Assembly: GCF_020166395.1 (NCBI RefSeq)
Contig: NZ_JAIQXU010000027.1
Coordinates: 1-61,398, forward strand
Length of the DNA stretch: 61,398 nucleotides
Direction: 5' to 3'
Source: Deinococcus betulae
GTDB taxonomy: Bacteria; Deinococcota; Deinococci; Deinococcales; Deinococcaceae
In this document: piece after piece, positions 1 to 10,199 of the stretch
Layout of the letters: every line of letters begins with the position of its first letter
Numbering within the stretch: the first letter of the stretch is position 1
Program-made: the position numbers and the translations under genes
Notes under the pieces: model-generated
What the model saw: the letters and a program-made list of their open reading frames with translations, nothing else
The model's database searches: none
What the model was told of the DNA's origin: nothing

Positions 1-73
1 AGGGAGGAACGAACCAGGCGGAGGGCTGGTGCACGTGGCTCGGCCTCTCCCGATCAAAAAGCTTCTCTCATAA

Positions 74-110
74 CACAGCGCCCCGTCTTGTTCAGAGACG
101 GGGCGCTGTG
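74..110. terminator. Hairpin terminator after slyD
   Basis: A perfect 15-base stem (74-88 with 96-110) encloses a 7-base loop just beyond the slyD stop codon. It lacks a long T run on either strand, so it may act in both directions. Confidence 0.7.
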
Positions 111-122
111 GAGCACTTCTGC

Positions 123-602
123 TCAGTCGTGGTGGTGGTCGCCCTCGGCGTGGGCGTGGCCGTGGTCCAGTTCCTCGGTGGTGGCGTCGCGCACACTCAG
201 CACCTTCACGTCGAAGTTCAGGGTCATGCCCGCCAGGGGAGGGTTGAAGTCCACCTGCACGGTCTCGCCGTCGACGGCCAGCACGGTAAACGGAATCACG
301 CTGCCGTCCTCAGACTGGGCGTAGTAAGTCGCGCCGACCTCCACGTCGTCTTCAAAATCCTCGCGCGACAGGTCTTCTACGCTGTCCTCATCGCGCTCGC
401 CGTAGCCGTCTTCGGGGGCCACGGTGACTTGCAGCGCGTCGCCTGCGCCTTTGCCTTCCAGTGCCCGCTCCAGGCCCGGAATGATGTTGCTGTGGCCGTG
501 CAGATACACGAGGGGCTCGCCGCCCTCGCTCTGGTCAATCACTTCGCCGTCCACCGTCAGGGTGTATTCCAGTTCGACAACCTTGTCCTGGGTAATATTC
601 AT
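123..602 (-). CDS. slyD: FKBP-type peptidyl-prolyl isomerase, SlyD family
   Basis: Cytoplasmic prolyl cis-trans isomerase and folding helper. The protein opens with an FKBP half (YTLTVDGEVIDQS, then EPLVYLHGHSNIIPGLERAL), has the inserted flap region in its middle, and returns to FKBP (NPPLAGMTLNFDVKVLSVR). It ends in a short histidine tail (HGHAHAEGDHHHD), the metal-binding tail typical of SlyD. At 159 residues it is somewhat shorter than E. coli SlyD because this tail is short. I start at the ATG at 602, which has GGAG seven bases upstream; an in-frame ATG at 614 is the alternative. Confidence 0.92.
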   Translation of the reverse strand: MNITQDKVVELEYTLTVDGEVIDQSEGGEPLVYLHGHSNIIPGLERALEGKGAGDALQVTVAPEDGYGERDEDSVEDLSREDFEDDVEVGATYYAQSEDGSVIPFTVLAVDGETVQVDFNPPLAGMTLNFDVKVLSVRDATTEELDHGHAHAEGDHHHD

Positions 603-723
603 TGTGGTCTCCATTCCCCACCGGGCCGGACTGTCCTGCTCGGGGCCGGTGGGCGCATCCTGCCCCAAGGAGTGTACCCCCTCCCGGTGAGCTGTCCATT
701 CTGGGCCAGCTGGAGAGGCGCAC

Positions 724-1806
724 TCACGGCGCGACCCGGAAGGTCCAGGTCACCGGGCCGCGCGCCGTCACAAACCTCACCTCGACCTGGGCACCTGCGG
801 GCAGCGGCTGGCCCGGCAGCAGCAGAGCGGCGCCCTGGGCCCCCAGAATGGTCCGGCCCGCCTGCGTGTCGCTGGCCGAGGCGCCGGTGAAGGTGGCCGC
901 AGTCAGCAGGCACGCGGGCGCGGCGTAGCCATTGACTCGCAGCGCAGCGCGCCGGACCTGATTGCTCTGGTCTGGCCCGAGCAGCAGGGCCAGCGGGGCG
1001 CCCAGGGGGCCCGGTTGGTCGGCGCAGCCTGCCGCTGGGTCTGGCCACTCCGACGCGGCGGCGGGACCAGTAGCCATCAGAGCGCCCGGCGCGGGATAAC
1101 GCACGGGGTAACGCCCGCGTCCCTTCAGGCCCCGGCGCACGTCCAGCACCGCCGCCGAGCGCAGCGTGCCGGCCCCGTCGTGCGCCTCGCCAAATGCCAC
1201 CTGGGTCAGGCGGGGATCCAGCAACTGCGGCAGGTGAAAGGCACCGCTGGCCCAGTAATCGACTGCCCGTTCTATCCCAGAGGTCGGCTGAGACGACACG
1301 AAGTAGTGGCCCGGCGCGCAGGTTTCGCCGGCCACCGTGTGGTGGGGACTGGCCGGGTCCTGCCGGTGTTCGGCGCGGTCCTCGCGAACCAGGTAGCGTG
1401 CGTGGGCCGCGCAGCCGCCGGTCCAGGCGGCCTGCGCCCGTACCGGGGCCACCCCTGCTGTCCGGCGCACCCGGTTCAGGGCTGCCAGGGCGCGGCGCTC
1501 GGCGGCCGATGAAGCGGTTGTGTCTGGCGCTTCAGCAGGGGAGGGGGCCAGGGTCACTTTGTTTGAGGCTATTGACTGGGTAGCCGCAGGTTCAAGGGAC
1601 CCTGGCGGCGGCAGCGTGACCTGAACCTGCGGCACGGGCGGGGCAGCGACAGGCAGGGCCCTGGACGCCACCGGGCGCGGCCAGGGTGACCACCAGCCGG
1701 CCCACCATAGCCCGGCCAGGCCCAGCAGGAAGAGGCCTGCCGTCCACGCGGCGGCCTGCACCGCTCGGCGCAGCCAGGAGGCAGGAGCCCTGTGTTCAGG
1801 CGTCAT
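724..1806 (-). CDS. Exported CAP/SCP-domain protein
   Basis: A 360-residue protein with a basic N-terminus and one hydrophobic segment (about residues 14-34), followed by a Pro/Ala-rich linker and a CAP (SCP/PR1) domain at about 105-225. Domain landmarks are ALAALNRVRRTAGVAPV, AAHARYLV, GIERAVDYWASGAFH and the C-terminal barrel segment VAFGEAH. The last 130 residues match nothing I recognise. CAP proteins are secreted or membrane-anchored and their substrates are usually unknown. The start is supported by a TAGCCT -10 box six bases before the ATG (leaderless). It is divergent from moeA, sharing a 59-base promoter region. Confidence 0.8.
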   Translation of the reverse strand: MTPEHRAPASWLRRAVQAAAWTAGLFLLGLAGLWWAGWWSPWPRPVASRALPVAAPPVPQVQVTLPPPGSLEPAATQSIASNKVTLAPSPAEAPDTTASSAAERRALAALNRVRRTAGVAPVRAQAAWTGGCAAHARYLVREDRAEHRQDPASPHHTVAGETCAPGHYFVSSQPTSGIERAVDYWASGAFHLPQLLDPRLTQVAFGEAHDGAGTLRSAAVLDVRRGLKGRGRYPVRYPAPGALMATGPAAASEWPDPAAGCADQPGPLGAPLALLLGPDQSNQVRRAALRVNGYAAPACLLTAATFTGASASDTQAGRTILGAQGAALLLPGQPLPAGAQVEVRFVTARGPVTWTFRVAP

Positions 1807-1865
1807 ACGGACAGGCTAAAAGTGGGAGAGGCCGGGTGGGTGCGCCGCGCGCCTATCCTGCCTTC
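1807..1865. promoter_or_regulatory. Divergent leaderless promoters, CAP gene and moeA
   Basis: The 59-base gap carries a -10 hexamer for each gene: TAGCCT on the minus strand ending six bases before the ATG at 1806, and TATCCT (1854-1859) ending six bases before the moeA ATG at 1866. Both transcripts are therefore predicted to begin at or next to the start codon. Confidence 0.65.
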
Positions 1866-3071
1866 ATGCGCCCGCCTCTGCCCGCCTCCTCTCCCTTTCC
1901 CATGCACGTCAGCGTTGAGGAGGCCCGCGCCATGCTCGCCGCGCTGCTGACCCCCCTGGACACCGAAACAGTGCCGCTGGCCGAGGCGGCAGGGCGCCTC
2001 CTGGCCGCCGACCTCCCGGCCCTGGTCAGTCATCCCAGCGCCACCGAAAGCGCCTTGGACGGGATCGCGGCCCGCGCCGCCGACACTCTAGAGGCCAGCC
2101 CAGAGAAGCCGGTGCGCCTGCGGGTGGTGGGCGAGAGCCGCGCTGGGGCCGCCTTCACCGGCACGGTTGGTCCCGGCGAGTGCGTGCGGATTTACACCGG
2201 GGCGCCGCTGCCCCCCGGCGCCGACGCCATCTGCCCTGTCGAGCAATTGACCGACGAAGGCGAGGCCCTGACCTGGCTCGCGCGCCCTGCCAGCCCCGCC
2301 GATGTGCGCCATGAGGGCGGCGATTTCCGGACCGGCGAGGTGGTGCTGCGCGCGGGCCTGCCCCTGACCGCGCCCCGGCTGGCGCTGGCCGCTGCACTGG
2401 GGCACGCCGCCGTGCCGGTGCGCCGCCGCCTGCGCGTGGCCCTGCTGTCTACCGGGGACGAGGTGGTGCCCCCCGGTCAGCCGCTGGCGCCGGGGCAGGT
2501 GTACGACTCCAATAGTGTGGGCCTGAGCGCCCTGCTGCTGGAGTGCGGCTGCGAGGTGCTGGCCCTGGGCCGCGCCCCTGACAGCCCCGAGGCCCTGCAA
2601 GCTGCCGTTGACCGCGCGGGCGGCGCCGATGTGCTGCTGAGCAGCGGCGGCGTCAGCATGGGCAAGTACGACTTCATGCGCGACCTGCTGCTGGACCGGG
2701 GCCGCGTGGCTTTCTGGAAGGTGCGAATGCGCCCCGGTGGCCCGGCCATCCTGGGCGGCTGGAACGGGCTGCCGGTGTTTGGCCTGCCGGGCAATCCGGT
2801 CAGCAGCCTGGTGGTGTTTCAGGTCATCGTGCGTCCGGCCTTAACGGGTCAGCCGCCCCAGACCCTGCGGCTGCGCGCCGCCACATCTTTCCGCGCCCTG
2901 CCTGACAAAACGGCCTTCTGGCGCGGCGTTATCGAGAACGGCGTGGTACGCGACTACGGTCAGCAGGGCAGCGGCGTGCTGCGCTCGCTGTCCGAGGCCG
3001 GCGCCCTGGTGATCGTGCCGGAAGGGCAGCCGGTGAACGCCGGAGACGACGTAGAGGTCATGCTGCTGTAA
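1866..3071 (+). CDS. moeA: Molybdopterin molybdenumtransferase MoeA
   Basis: Inserts molybdate into adenylated molybdopterin in the last step of molybdenum cofactor synthesis. The 401-residue product is family length and contains VYDSNS, LLSSGGVSMGKYDFMRD, WKVRMRPGGP and FGLPGNPVSSLVVF, all MoeA signatures. The N-terminal motif normally read as SAMDGYA is SALDGIA here. The start at 1866 is fixed by a TATCCT -10 box six bases upstream. It is a monocistronic gene facing the glycosidase gene across a shared hairpin; no other moa/moe gene is in the window. Confidence 0.93.
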   Translation: MRPPLPASSPFPMHVSVEEARAMLAALLTPLDTETVPLAEAAGRLLAADLPALVSHPSATESALDGIAARAADTLEASPEKPVRLRVVGESRAGAAFTGTVGPGECVRIYTGAPLPPGADAICPVEQLTDEGEALTWLARPASPADVRHEGGDFRTGEVVLRAGLPLTAPRLALAAALGHAAVPVRRRLRVALLSTGDEVVPPGQPLAPGQVYDSNSVGLSALLLECGCEVLALGRAPDSPEALQAAVDRAGGADVLLSSGGVSMGKYDFMRDLLLDRGRVAFWKVRMRPGGPAILGGWNGLPVFGLPGNPVSSLVVFQVIVRPALTGQPPQTLRLRAATSFRALPDKTAFWRGVIENGVVRDYGQQGSGVLRSLSEAGALVIVPEGQPVNAGDDVEVMLL

Positions 3072-3074
3072 GTG

Positions 3075-3120
3075 GGGAGTGGTCAGTGGAAGCAAGGTGC
3101 CCTTTCCACTGACCACTCCC
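3075..3120. terminator. Bidirectional terminator, moeA / glycosidase
   Basis: Perfect 17-base inverted repeat (3075-3091 with 3104-3120) with a 12-base loop in the 59-base gap between two converging genes, so it probably terminates both. Confidence 0.85.
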
Positions 3121-3130
3121 TCCTCCCCGC

Positions 3131-4597
<1,467 letters not shown>

Positions 4598-4655
4598 ATT
4601 GCGCCCGAGCATAGCGGCCCCAGGCTCTCGCGCCTCTGACAGACGGTTGCAGCGG

Positions 4656-5966
4656 CTAGGCGGGTTCGGGGTTGGCCTGCGCCCAGCGCACGGCGAAGGC
4701 GCGCGCCTGTTCGGGGGTCTGCACCTCGCCTAGGGCCGCCGCCTCGGCCAGGGCGCGGCTGACCTGCCCAATGCGGGGCCCTGGCGGCGTGTCCAGCAGC
4801 GCCATCAGGTCCTCGCCGCGCAGCAGTGGTGCGGGTGGAGTTGGCTGGGCCTCCAGCGCTGCCAGCACCAGGCTCATGGCGTGGGCGTAGGCCCGGCGCG
4901 ACGCCTCGCTGCTGGCGGGCCCACGCGCCGCTTCGCGGTCAGCCAGCATGACGCTCAGCAGGTCGGGCAAGAGGTCGCGGCGGCGGTGGACAAAGCGCCG
5001 GGCCTCGCGCTCACCTGCGGGCAGCGGCACCATATGCGCCCCCACCAGCGCCGAGACGCGGCGAATGTCGTCGCCTGGCAGTTTCAGGCGGGTCAGGAGC
5101 TGGGCAGCCAGGGCGGCGCCGACCTTGTCGTGCCCGTAAAACGAGGCCCGGCCCGTCTGGGGATCGCGCGCCAGGGTGCGGGGCTTGCCCACATCGTGCA
5201 GCAGGGCCGCCCAGCGCAGCGGCAAGGGCGCGTCGGGGCGGCGGGCCAGCAGCTGATGTAGCGCTTCTAACCCGTGATGAAACACGTCCAGATGGTGAAA
5301 GCCACCCTGGGTCAGCCCCAGGCCCTCGCGCAGTTCGGGTAAGGTCAGGGCCAGCAGGCCCAGGTCCTCTAAGCGCAGCAAGCCGCGCGCCGCTTCCGGG
5401 TGAAGCAGCAGGGCGTGGAGCTCGTCCCGGATGCGCTCGGCGGCGGGCAGGGTCAGCGCGCTGCCCGCCAAGTCAGCCGCCACCGAACGCACCGCCGCTT
5501 CAGTGGCGCTCTCCAGCCGAAAACCCAGCGTGGCTTCAAAGCGGGCGGCCCGCCACGCGCGCAGCGGGTCGGCGCGCAGATTCTCGGCCGAGACCATGCG
5601 CAGGCGGCGGGCGCGCAGGTCAGCCAGACCGCCCGTCGGGTCAATGACTTTGCCGCTGGCCAGTACCCCCAGCGCATTGACCGTGAAATCCCGGCGGCGG
5701 AGATCGGCCGTCAGGTCGTTGGGCAGGGGCACCAGGTCGTGCTGGATTCCGCCCGGTGCGCTGACCCGCCAGTACCCACGTTCTTCGTCTAAAGGAAAAG
5801 CCGAGCCGCCTGTTGAGGAAGCCAACTGCTGCGCGGCCCCGGCCGGGTCGGGCACGGCCCAGTCGTAATCTTTGGCCACGACGCCCCGCTGCCAGTCGCG
5901 GGCGGCGCCGCCCACCAGCACCGCGCCTGGTGGAAAGGGCGGCAGGGGAGGACGGCGGCGAAACAT
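4656..5966 (-). CDS. CCA tRNA nucleotidyltransferase family enzyme with HD domain (CC- or A-adding)
   Basis: A 436-residue class II nucleotidyltransferase that builds or repairs the tRNA 3' CCA end. The N-terminal palm has [17 protein letters not shown] (metal-binding pair), RRRDFTVNA and [12 protein letters not shown] later HD phosphohydrolase-type segment has LLHDVGKPR and FYGHDKVGA. Deinococcus radiodurans is known to divide CCA addition between separate CC-adding and A-adding enzymes, so this may be only one half of the activity; the sequence alone does not tell me which. A leaderless TAGCCT box lies six bases before the ATG. Confidence 0.85.
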   Translation of the reverse strand: MFRRRPPLPPFPPGAVLVGGAARDWQRGVVAKDYDWAVPDPAGAAQQLASSTGGSAFPLDEERGYWRVSAPGGIQHDLVPLPNDLTADLRRRDFTVNALGVLASGKVIDPTGGLADLRARRLRMVSAENLRADPLRAWRAARFEATLGFRLESATEAAVRSVAADLAGSALTLPAAERIRDELHALLLHPEAARGLLRLEDLGLLALTLPELREGLGLTQGGFHHLDVFHHGLEALHQLLARRPDAPLPLRWAALLHDVGKPRTLARDPQTGRASFYGHDKVGAALAAQLLTRLKLPGDDIRRVSALVGAHMVPLPAGEREARRFVHRRRDLLPDLLSVMLADREAARGPASSEASRRAYAHAMSLVLAALEAQPTPPAPLLRGEDLMALLDTPPGPRIGQVSRALAEAAALGEVQTPEQARAFAVRWAQANPEPA

Positions 5967-6019
5967 AGGCCCAGGCTAGCGCCGCTGCGCCTCCTGTGCC
6001 TGCGTCATGTGGCTCACGC

Positions 6020-6048
6020 TTGCCAAGCGGGCGCGCCTCTGCTACAGT
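6020..6048 (+). promoter_or_regulatory. Sigma-70-type promoter of tRNA-Ala(TGC)
   Basis: TTGCCA (6020-6025), a 17-base spacer and TACAGT (6043-6048), 12 bases upstream of the mature tRNA start. Confidence 0.65.
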
Positions 6049-6060
6049 GCCCACCGCTGA

Positions 6061-6135
<75 letters not shown>

Positions 6136-6140
6136 AAGAC

Positions 6141-6172
6141 AACCACCGTCTAGTGCGGTGGTTTCTTTTTTG
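6141..6172 (+). terminator. Terminator of tRNA-Ala
   Basis: Stem AACCACCG/CGGTGGTT (6141-6148 with 6156-6163) followed by TCTTTTTT. Confidence 0.85.
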
Positions 6173-6388
6173 TCTTTACCAATGTGCGCTGCTTCGGCGG
6201 TAGCAGAGAGAGGAGTTGCTGCGCCCGGTGTCTGGCCCCCAGGTGACTTGAGGAGGAGGGACCAGGCGAACTGTTGTGGTGTGTTAGCCGGCAATTGGGA
6301 GGCACCTGGCGTCGCCGGAGTTGTAAGGAACCGCCGTCTTCAAAACTGATCCCTGCCAAAGCTGGCGGGGCTTTCTTCGTCTAAATTG

Positions 6389-7187
6389 TCGGGAAGAGGG
6401 GTTGACAGGGCGGCGATCAGCTCTTGAGGTCAATGATTTGAGGTTGTGGGCAAGGATGCCCAACGTGACCCTCAAGCGGCGACTGAGGTAGGTTCTAACC
6501 TGTCGCCAGCGTTGACGAGCATAGAGAACGCAGACTCGATGCACTTTCTTGCAGCGCCGTCTTCGTTCTTCCAGCGCGGATCCACTTGCTTGCCATTAAC
6601 CTTCAGCGGGGTCAGGCAGGTGCCGGACTGATAGCCCTTGTCTCCACTCTGCATTCATCTCGCACAGCACGCTGACATCATGTTCATTGGCGGGACGAAT
6701 CTTATAGCGCTCGATGTTGCCGTACCGGGCGCTCCACGCATGCAATTTGAAGCCGTACACTGGCCCCGCTGCGCTGAATCCATCACGAGTCCCACGAAAC
6801 TTGCACCGTGGCGCCCGCTTGGAGGCCGAGACGGACAGCGGCGCCGAATCCACAGCGACAGCGACGAAATCCAGACGCTGGAGTTGGGTGGCCAGACGCT
6901 CGACCATTGAGTCGGCGCTGGGCCTGCAGTTCAGATGGGAAGTGCGGGCAGTGGTTCAACTGGAGAAACTGCCACCACCGGCCGAAGTACGGCACTGTGT
7001 GCAGCTTCCGAAGAAGCGCGGCCGCCAAGAGTTCTTCACCAGAGATGTTCTCGTAGGCGTGGTGTGGGCCGACTCAGCGACTGAGGCGCGTGTCAGCGGT
7101 GGACAGGGGGGCACAGTGAGGTCGGGACGGCTCATAAGTACCGCCCCTGCCTCATTTTTTGCACTCCAAGTCAACCCCTCTTCGCGG
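6389..7187 (-). mobile_element. Decayed insertion sequence, about 0.8 kb, with inverted ends
   Basis: A 14-base perfect inverted repeat, GAAGAGGGGTTGAC, lies at 6393-6406 and 7170-7183. It extends to 16 of 17 if the preceding bases are included. Everything between reads as a broken DDE transposase on the minus strand, so these are very likely the element's terminal repeats. No clear target duplication is visible. The element sits just downstream of tRNA-Ala. Confidence 0.75.
6405..7073 (-). pseudogene. Frameshifted DDE transposase (IS982/IS5-like)
   Basis: Pieces in three reading frames line up as one transposase. From the 5' end: [25 protein letters not shown] (about 7073-6917), [17 protein letters not shown] and [19 protein letters not shown] (6907-6660), GDKGYQSGT and [10 protein letters not shown] (6654-6490), and [13 protein letters not shown] (6475-6430). 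Frames change at least three times, so the gene cannot make a full transposase. The DSAP, YGFKLH and IESAFS blocks match the catalytic layout of IS982/IS5-type enzymes; the family assignment is by eye only. Confidence 0.75.
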
Positions 7188-7744
7188 TGAATTGGTGCGT
7201 CGGCATCATCGTGTTCTTCGGTCTTTTGACGCAGCTCAGAGGTATTGGCAACCCGCACAGTGGGCCTGTAACCGGGAGATGGTTCACTCCAGTTCAGCGG
7301 CGGCACCCTGATCTGCTGGCCAGATCAGGCCATCACTCTGGCCCAAGCCAGCAGCACGAACGTCTATGCGCTCAAGGGCCTCGTTCTGGGCCAGGCTAAG
7401 GCACAAGGATGGTACGAGTTCAGCGCCGCGTATCGGGGCGAAGGGAGTGTCCGCCGCCTGATTGAAGATGGAGTCAAGCTCTCTTGAATCCATTGCATTC
7501 CAGACGACCCAGTGGGCAGCGGCGCGTGATGGCCAGCCACGGCTGAAGATCTAGGAAGGGATTGCGCTGGCGGGGGCGGGGAGGGATGGCGGCAAGATGC
7601 TTCCTTTTCACGGCCTTGAGCCAATTCACAACTTCAGTCAGGCCGGGAATGGCCAAATAGTCCGGTTCCCTCAGTTGTGCCTCTGACTACAAAGTCAACG
7701 GCTCTCGCTGCCCCTCACCCATTCAAGCCCTAAGGAGAATCCTC
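7188..7744. other. Gene-poor scar between the IS remnant and a lipoprotein gene
   Basis: Apart from the remnant at 7272-7487 and AAGGAG at 7732-7737 that serves the next gene, I see no supported gene in this stretch. A 60-codon frame on the minus strand (7474-7656) has no start signal and no recognisable motif. Confidence 0.5.
7272..7487 (+). pseudogene. Probable C-terminal remnant of an unknown gene
   Basis: An open frame after a stop at 7269 reads as ordinary Deinococcus protein (LAQASSTNVYALKGLVLGQ, then GWYEFSAAYRGEGSVRRLIEDG) and ends at a TGA at 7485. It has no start codon signal and adjoins the insertion-sequence scar, so it is best read as the tail of a lost gene. I do not recognise the family. 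Confidence 0.3.
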
Positions 7745-8167
7745 ATGCGCAAAGTCGCCCTGCTCGGTCTCAGTACCCTTCTGATTACTGCGTGTAATGC
7801 CACGACGCCCCCAGCAGCTGAAGTCGCGCAAGCCGCCTCGCCGGCTGCCGGGAGCCAGCTGTTGACCGCGGCCGAGGCCAATATGCCGATGATCCGCCGT
7901 GTCGAATTTGCAGGTGGGCGCTGCGTCATGAAGCAGTTTCAGGAGATCGGAACCAGCAGCAACTACTTCCAGGTTATTCACCAGAACGACGGCGCGGTGC
8001 GCATGAACATCAAGATGTGGGCGCCGTATCAGGCCCCCAGTTGGGATTTCAACGAGAGCCACAAGTCCATCTACCGGGGATTCAGTTATGGCCTGTCGCT
8101 GGAGGTCTACGGCTTTTGCAAAGTCAATGGGACTTGGGTGGGCGCCCCCGTCTTCCGCGCCAACTGA
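7745..8167 (+). CDS. Putative lipoprotein of unknown function
   Basis: A 140-residue protein with a short lipoprotein signal: MRK, a hydrophobic stretch, and lipobox LITAC with the modified Cys at residue 17. A Pro/Ala-rich linker follows, then a compact domain of about 95 residues with GGRCVMKQFQEIG and a C-terminal GFCKVNGTWVGAPVF that could form a disulfide (C61 and C128, approximate). AAGGAG precedes the ATG by eight bases. It is probably anchored in the cell envelope. No domain is recognised and there is no operon partner. Confidence 0.7.
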   Translation: MRKVALLGLSTLLITACNATTPPAAEVAQAASPAAGSQLLTAAEANMPMIRRVEFAGGRCVMKQFQEIGTSSNYFQVIHQNDGAVRMNIKMWAPYQAPSWDFNESHKSIYRGFSYGLSLEVYGFCKVNGTWVGAPVFRAN

Positions 8168-8182
8168 CAGCCACTGGTTGAC

Positions 8183-8210
8183 ACCGCCTGCCTTCGGGTG
8201 GGCGGTTTAA
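8183..8210 (+). terminator. Terminator of the lipoprotein gene
   Basis: Stem ACCGCCTGCC/GGTGGGCGGT closed by a TTCG tetraloop, with a short T-rich tail, 16 bases after the stop codon. Confidence 0.7.
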
Positions 8211-8509
8211 GCTGGGGGGCGTGAAACGCGACCTAGCCCAGATAGGCGACCTGCACCGCTGTAGACGGGTGCTTGGGCCTTCTCGGTGATACCGGCACAG
8301 CAGACATGATCAGGCAAGCACGGGCGGCAGGGCTGGCAATCGTGAACTGGTAGGGGAGACCCCAAGCCAAAGGCCCCGCCTCAGTGTCAGGGCCTTCTCA
8401 GTTCAATGCGTGTAGCTCAGGCTTCGAGAAACTCTTTCAAAGCTGACTGAGCGATAAAGGGCAGTATGCAGGGGAGCGACAGAAACGAGAGGCACCGCTA
8501 CACAAGACG
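8211..8509. other. Intergenic stretch without a supported gene
   Basis: About 300 bases between the lipoprotein terminator and the next hairpin. I see no open frame with a credible start and no repeat. Confidence 0.5.
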
Positions 8510-8536
8510 AACCCCCAGGGGAGACCTGGGGGTTTT
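8510..8536. terminator. Hairpin terminator near tRNA-Val
   Basis: Perfect 10-base stem (8510-8519 with 8525-8534), five-base loop. The T run is on the plus strand, but the position just beyond the tRNA-Val 3' end suggests it serves the minus strand as well. Confidence 0.7.
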
Positions 8537-8548
8537 GTTCGTCTGAGT

Positions 8549-8623
8549 TGGTGGGCGGTATAGGATTTGAACCTACGACCCTTCGCGTGTGAAGCGAATG
8601 CTCTACCACTGAGCTAACCGCCC
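8549..8623 (-). tRNA. tRNA-Val(CAC), CCA encoded
   Basis: Acceptor GGGCGGT/ACCGCCC, D arm AGCTCAGTGGTAGAGC, anticodon stem TTCGC/GCGAA with loop TTCACAC, T loop TTCAAAT, discriminator A and CCA. It lies 13 bases downstream of the next tRNA, so the two are probably one transcript. Confidence 0.93.
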
Positions 8624-8636
8624 AAACATTGACCTG

Positions 8637-8713
<77 letters not shown>

Positions 8714-8743
8714 TGGGCACAGCCGCCTTTCAAGGCGAGGGGA

Positions 8744-8773
8744 AGTGTAGCAGCGCCCTTCTCGTGTTGTCAA
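8744..8773 (-). promoter_or_regulatory. Strong promoter of the tRNA-Ile2/tRNA-Val operon
   Basis: On the minus strand: consensus TTGACA (8773-8768), an 18-base spacer and TACACT (8749-8744). It fires away from glgA. Confidence 0.8.
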
Positions 8774-8801
8774 ACCCTGCGCCCTGGCCGGGGGCGGCAG
8801 G

Positions 8802-8807
8802 TACAGT
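8802..8807 (+). promoter_or_regulatory. Leaderless -10 box of glgA
   Basis: TACAGT ends six bases before the glgA ATG. No good -35 is seen at normal spacing. Confidence 0.6.
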
Positions 8808-8813
8808 GCGGGT

Positions 8814-10199
8814 ATGCGTGTGGTGCATGTGGCTTCCGAGGTGTTTCCGTTCTCGCGTTCTGGCGGGCTGGGCGACGTGCTGGGCGCCCTGCCGGCCGTG
8901 CAGGCGGCCCAGGGCGCCGAAGTGACGGTGGTGTCGCCGTGGTATGCCGATATCTGCCAGGAGGTGCGGGAAGTCTGGCGCGGCGAGGTGCAGGCGCCCG
9001 GTGCCCCCGACCTGGGCACCCTGCGCATTGGTGAGGTGAAGTCAGAGGGCGTGCGCTACCTCTTTCTGGGCCTGACCCCCTTTGACCGCCCTGGCCTGTA
9101 TCACCAGGACGACGTGTGGCGCTTTGCCCAGTTTGGCCGGGCCGTGTGGCCCGCGCTGGCGGCCCTGTCGCTGACCCCGGACGTGGTGCACGGCCACGAC
9201 TGGCAGGCCGGGCTCAGTGTGGCCTGGGCACGTCTGGCCGGCGTACCGGGCGTCTTCAGCGTGCATAACCTGCAGTACCAGGGCCGCTGGAATATTCATG
9301 ATGGCGCGCCCTGGACGGGCCTGCCCGGCTGGGCCTTTACCCCCGACACGCTGGAATTTCACGGCGATGTGAGCCTCATGAAAGCGGGACTGGTGTTTGC
9401 CTCGCAGGTCACGACGGTGAGCCCCACCTACGCCCAGGAAATCCTGACCCACACGTACGGCGAGGGGCTGGAGGGCCTGCTGGCCCGCATCAGTGCAGAG
9501 GGGCGCCTGAGCGGCATCATCAATGGCCTGGACCAGGACCGCTGGAACCCCCGTGAGGACGAGCATATTCGCCCTTACCGCGACCTGCGCGGCAAGGTGG
9601 CCGCTGGCCGCGCCCTGCGCGCCGAGTTCGGGCTGGACGGCGCGCCTATTTTGGGGGCGGTCAGCCGCTTGGCTGAGCAAAAGGGCATGGACGTGCTGCT
9701 CTCGGCGCTGCCCGAACTGGTGCAGGACTGGAACGTGGTCGTGCTGGGCAGCGGCGACTCCCGCTTAGAAGAGGGGCTGCGCGAGTGGGCCGAACACGGG
9801 CGCGTGGTGTTCGTGCAGGGCATGCACGAGGCCCTGGCCCACCGCATTTACGCTGGGGCCGACGCTTTTGCCATGCCCAGCCGCTTCGAACCCTGCGGCC
9901 TGTCGCAGATGATTGCCATGCGCTACGGCACCCTGCCGGTGGTACGCGAAACTGGCGGCCTGGTGGACACGGTGTCGGCTGACGTGGGCTTCCGGTTTGG
10001 CCCCGAAACCCCGGACGCCCTCGCGGCCGCGTGCCGTGAGGCCCTGGCGGCGTTTGCCAATCGCCCCGACTGGCGCGCGCGCGTGAAGCGCGGCATGGCG
10101 CTGAATTTTAGCTGGGACGGCCCGGCGGCTGCTTACCTGGCCCTATACGCTGAGGTGCAGGCCGCGCCCCTGGTGCCTGTGGCCGGGCTGGAGGCATGA
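8814..10199 (+). CDS. glgA: Glycogen synthase GlgA (ADP-glucose type)
   Basis: Transfers glucose from ADP-glucose to a growing alpha-1,4 glucan. The 461-residue GT5 protein has the N-terminal ASEVFPFSRSGGLGDV, HGHDWQAGL, TVSPTYAQEI, the GT-B C-terminal half SRLAEQKGMDVL, PSRFEPCGLSQM (retaining-enzyme Glu) and RETGGLVDTV. The usual ADP-glucose-binding KTGGL appears as RSGGL, an Arg for the Lys. The start is fixed by a TACAGT box six bases upstream. The next gene overlaps its stop codon by four bases (ATGA). Confidence 0.95.
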   Translation: MRVVHVASEVFPFSRSGGLGDVLGALPAVQAAQGAEVTVVSPWYADICQEVREVWRGEVQAPGAPDLGTLRIGEVKSEGVRYLFLGLTPFDRPGLYHQDDVWRFAQFGRAVWPALAALSLTPDVVHGHDWQAGLSVAWARLAGVPGVFSVHNLQYQGRWNIHDGAPWTGLPGWAFTPDTLEFHGDVSLMKAGLVFASQVTTVSPTYAQEILTHTYGEGLEGLLARISAEGRLSGIINGLDQDRWNPREDEHIRPYRDLRGKVAAGRALRAEFGLDGAPILGAVSRLAEQKGMDVLLSALPELVQDWNVVVLGSGDSRLEEGLREWAEHGRVVFVQGMHEALAHRIYAGADAFAMPSRFEPCGLSQMIAMRYGTLPVVRETGGLVDTVSADVGFRFGPETPDALAAACREALAAFANRPDWRARVKRGMALNFSWDGPAAAYLALYAEVQAAPLVPVAGLEA

